Of a stretch of 64,000 nt of DNA, positions 61,952 to 64,000 are shown piece after piece. This DNA comes from Pseudarthrobacter siccitolerans (lineage in GTDB: Bacteria; Actinomycetota; Actinomycetes; Actinomycetales; Micrococcaceae). The DNA lies in assembly GCF_030823375.1 (NCBI RefSeq), contig NZ_JAUSXB010000001.1, positions 1,612,001 through 1,676,000 of the forward strand. Reading direction: 5' to 3'. The notes below the pieces were generated by a model. It did no database searches. It had not been told where the DNA came from and saw only the letters and a program-made list of their open reading frames with translations. Both the position numbers and the translations under genes were made by a program. Position 1 is the first letter of the stretch. The number at the start of each line of letters is the position of its first letter.

Positions 61952-63211
61952 ATGGTGACAGGTGGCAACTTGAATAGCAGCGTCGGATCGTTTCCTTTAA
62001 GGCTTGCAATCAGTGCACCTTACCCGGAAGGGTCCATACTAAAACTGGCAGGTTATGCCAACGCCGAGCAGCAGCTGACTGAATTAATAATGCCTTCTAG
62101 GCGTGTCGCGCGTGCTATAGGTCACATGGCAAACTTGACGGGTTTGAAAAATGCCGCAGGACGCCTTCAGCGAGGTGTGACAAGTGACATCCCTCTAACT
62201 GAGATCTATCCGCAGTTTGAACTACAGAGACAACTTTCGCAGTTAATGCCGCCGTTGCTTTACTCGGGAGTTGACACCTGGCGCCTGAAGAGGAAATTCG
62301 ATTCAGTCGTAGCGGGCCGCAACTTATCCGCGGCCGATGCAATAGTTTGTATGCCTGGTGCCGCTCTACTGACCTACCAGCAACACCCCAACCTGCGAAA
62401 AGTGCATCACCAAGTTGACGGCCTCCCGAGTCATTTGAACGAAGTTCTCGACGAACACTACGGAAGAGGCGTAGCGCCACTAGAACGTGTAAGTCGTGAA
62501 AAATGCGAGATACTTGAACAAGAGCTTTTGGAAGCAGACCATGTGATTAGCCCGTCGAGGTCTCTAAGCGCGCAGTTAGGCCGGCTCGGCATTGACGAGA
62601 ACAAGATCATCCCTGCTCCATATGGCGTCGATTTGTCGGCTTTTGCACCGCGGGCAGAACGTCACCTAATTCCAACTCATAAAGCTAGAGTGCTATACGT
62701 GGGGCAGATCAGTTATCGCAAAGGAATTCCCTTTCTCTTTGAAGCGGCTAAGCACTCGTCAACTGAGGTCCTGCTGGTTGGTAATGTGGTAGACAAATCA
62801 CTAACGGAGAGCATGCCCGACGAAGTTACCTACTTGGGCCCCAAATCTCACAGCGAAGTAGCCCGGCTTATGGCTGAGGTCGACGCCTTTGTATTTCCAA
62901 CCCTGGAAGATGCGTTCGGACTCGTGGTGCTAGAAGCCGCTGGTAGTGGTCTTCCTGTGATAACCACTCGTGAAGCAGGGGCTTCGGAGCTCTTAGACCC
63001 GCGGGACGTGAGGTTGGTCGATGCTGGGTCTAGCGTCCAACTTCTTGAAGCGCTGGACAACGTGGACGTTCTTAGACCGAACGAACGAAACGAGCGCGCT
63101 GAGCGGATCCGATCGTCAGCAGGGGACACCAAGCTCTTACCTGACTGGCGCAATTGGGCTTCGAATGTGCTAAGGACCTTGGCGGCGAATCAACGAGAGG
63201 GGGAGAAATAG
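61952..63211 (+). CDS. GT4 glycosyltransferase
   Basis: 419 residues. GT-B donor-domain features: VLYVGQISYRKGIPFLFEA near 248 and DAFGLVVLEAAGSGLPV near 325, where Asp stands at the first EX7E position. The N-terminal part (LRLAISAPYPEGSILKLAGY) is the acceptor half. ATG 61952 has no ribosome site but sits close to a -10-like TATAG, suggesting a leaderless message; TTG 61970 with AGGTGG upstream is an alternative start. It is followed after four bases by another glycosyltransferase. Confidence 0.8.
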   Translation: MVTGGNLNSSVGSFPLRLAISAPYPEGSILKLAGYANAEQQLTELIMPSRRVARAIGHMANLTGLKNAAGRLQRGVTSDIPLTEIYPQFELQRQLSQLMPPLLYSGVDTWRLKRKFDSVVAGRNLSAADAIVCMPGAALLTYQQHPNLRKVHHQVDGLPSHLNEVLDEHYGRGVAPLERVSREKCEILEQELLEADHVISPSRSLSAQLGRLGIDENKIIPAPYGVDLSAFAPRAERHLIPTHKARVLYVGQISYRKGIPFLFEAAKHSSTEVLLVGNVVDKSLTESMPDEVTYLGPKSHSEVARLMAEVDAFVFPTLEDAFGLVVLEAAGSGLPVITTREAGASELLDPRDVRLVDAGSSVQLLEALDNVDVLRPNERNERAERIRSSAGDTKLLPDWRNWASNVLRTLAANQREGEK

Positions 63212-63215
63212 CATT

Positions 63216-64000
63216 ATGCCTTTGAAGATTATCCAGGTTGCAACGCTGATCTCGCCTGATGCTTCTTACGGCGGCCCAGTTACGGTGGCCTTAAATCAAT
63301 GTCGAGAGTTGCTCGCCAAGGGCCACGACGTGACACTGTTGGCGGCGGCGTCTGGTTTCGAACAGCCGTTCCCGACTGAAATACAAGGTGTGCCCGTAAA
63401 ACTATTTCCAGCCCGGCAGGTGCTTCCAAAGGTCGGCTTTGCGGGGATAGCTGCACCTAGCATGTTGGCCTGGCTACAGCGACATGCACATCTCGCAGAT
63501 GTTATACATGTTCACATGGCAAGAGACTTTGTAACTCTGCCAGCAGCACTCCTAGCGGTGCAAAAGAAGACACCGTTGTATTTGCAATGCCACGGCATGA
63601 TCGACCCTTCGAACAAGGTCCTAGCACAGCCGTTGGACTTATTGTTGACGCGACCTATTCTGCGCAGGGCAAGGGGAATCTTTTACCTGACACCGACAGA
63701 GAGGTCAGCGCTAGCCTCCGTTGCGGGTCCGACACTTCCGTTGAGGAAACTGGCAAATGGAGTACCACACTCGAATGTCAAACCGCGCCGCGATGATTCT
63801 GAACCCGAGGTCTTGTTCTTAGCCCGGTTACATAAGCGTAAAAGACCGCTTCTGTTTGTGGATGCGGCAAGCGAACTGAACCGGAATTATCCTAGAGTCA
63901 AGTTTGCACTGGTGGGTCCGGATGAAGGGGAAGGGGCAGAAGTAGCACACCGTTGCTCATCGATTGCCAACACCTCATGGGAAGGGCCTCTGGATTCGGA
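63216..64000 (+). CDS. GT4 glycosyltransferase (partial, runs off the right edge)
   Basis: At least 261 residues, open to the window end. Start MPLKIIQVATLISPDASYGG, with GAGGGGGAG nine bases or more upstream. GGPV near 19, VIHVHMARDF near 90 and the linker start EVLFLARLHKRKRPLLFVDA near 205 show the N-terminal domain and the beginning of the donor domain; the EX7E motif lies outside the window. It is probably co-transcribed with the preceding gene. Confidence 0.82.
   Translation, partial: MPLKIIQVATLISPDASYGGPVTVALNQCRELLAKGHDVTLLAAASGFEQPFPTEIQGVPVKLFPARQVLPKVGFAGIAAPSMLAWLQRHAHLADVIHVHMARDFVTLPAALLAVQKKTPLYLQCHGMIDPSNKVLAQPLDLLLTRPILRRARGIFYLTPTERSALASVAGPTLPLRKLANGVPHSNVKPRRDDSEPEVLFLARLHKRKRPLLFVDAASELNRNYPRVKFALVGPDEGEGAEVAHRCSSIANTSWEGPLDS

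Noticed and set aside
1..64000. CRISPR arrays, rRNA and tRNA genes
   Set aside because: No regularly spaced repeats and no cloverleaf or rRNA-like segments were noticed on reading both strands.

Overview
The window looks like a chromosomal segment of a high-GC actinobacterium, most likely Micrococcaceae of the Arthrobacter/Pseudarthrobacter type. This rests on the Lsr2 nucleoid protein, a DUF4193 zinc-ribbon protein, the bkdA-bkdB-bkdC gene set, frequent GTG/TTG starts and strong GGAGG ribosome sites. The genus is inferred, not proven. No rRNA, tRNA or CRISPR array was seen.

Layout. (1) 0.1-17.6 kb: exopolysaccharide (EPS) locus I. It holds a complete UDP-N-acetyl-L-fucosamine route (capE, capF, capG) and a UDP-N,N'-diacetylbacillosamine-type route (pglF, pglE, pglD). 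It also has two phosphoglycosyl transferases, two GT4 glycosyltransferases, a flippase, a putative polymerase and a Wzz/BY-kinase whose tail has no tyrosines. (2) 17.7-25.2 kb: branched-chain 2-oxoacid dehydrogenase operon, whose E2 linker is built partly from a palindromic repeat; a decayed and an intact Lrp gene; a secreted CHRD-like protein; an ArsR-type regulator with an ANTAR-like C-terminus; two small genes. (3) 25.7-30.1 kb: four-gene operon of exported proteins, three with SipW-type A-Y-x-[YF]-W leaders. (4) 30.1-39 kb: stress-flavoured block with a double-cupredoxin protein, Lsr2, an FtsH protease, DUF4193, an FMN reductase and two Hsp20 chaperones. (5) 39.3-43.3 kb: GtrA, a GT2 synthase and a GT-C glycosyltransferase. 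(6) 43.7-49.9 kb: a plastic region with two copies of a cassette [52-aa membrane peptide, 39-aa membrane peptide, MinD/ParA-like ATPase]. The left copy has lost most of its ATPase gene. Between the copies lie a complete IS3-family element with a TTCG target duplication, HPt and response-regulator genes, and remnants of HPt and Lrp genes. (7) 50.5-64 kb: EPS locus II, visibly lower in GC, with an acyltransferase, a second Wzz/BY-kinase with a Tyr cluster, a decayed IS21/ISL3 nest, a putative polymerase, an acetyltransferase, a flippase and four GT4 enzymes, the last running off the window.

How it works together. Each EPS locus looks like a Wzx/Wzy pathway: sugar nucleotide synthesis, priming on undecaprenyl phosphate, extension by GT4 enzymes, flipping, polymerisation, and control by a Wzz/BY-kinase. 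The most novel-looking element is the duplicated micropeptide-ATPase cassette. Both copies share a TTGTCA-N17-TTAGGT promoter, and the peptides are conserved between copies although the left ATPase gene is destroyed.
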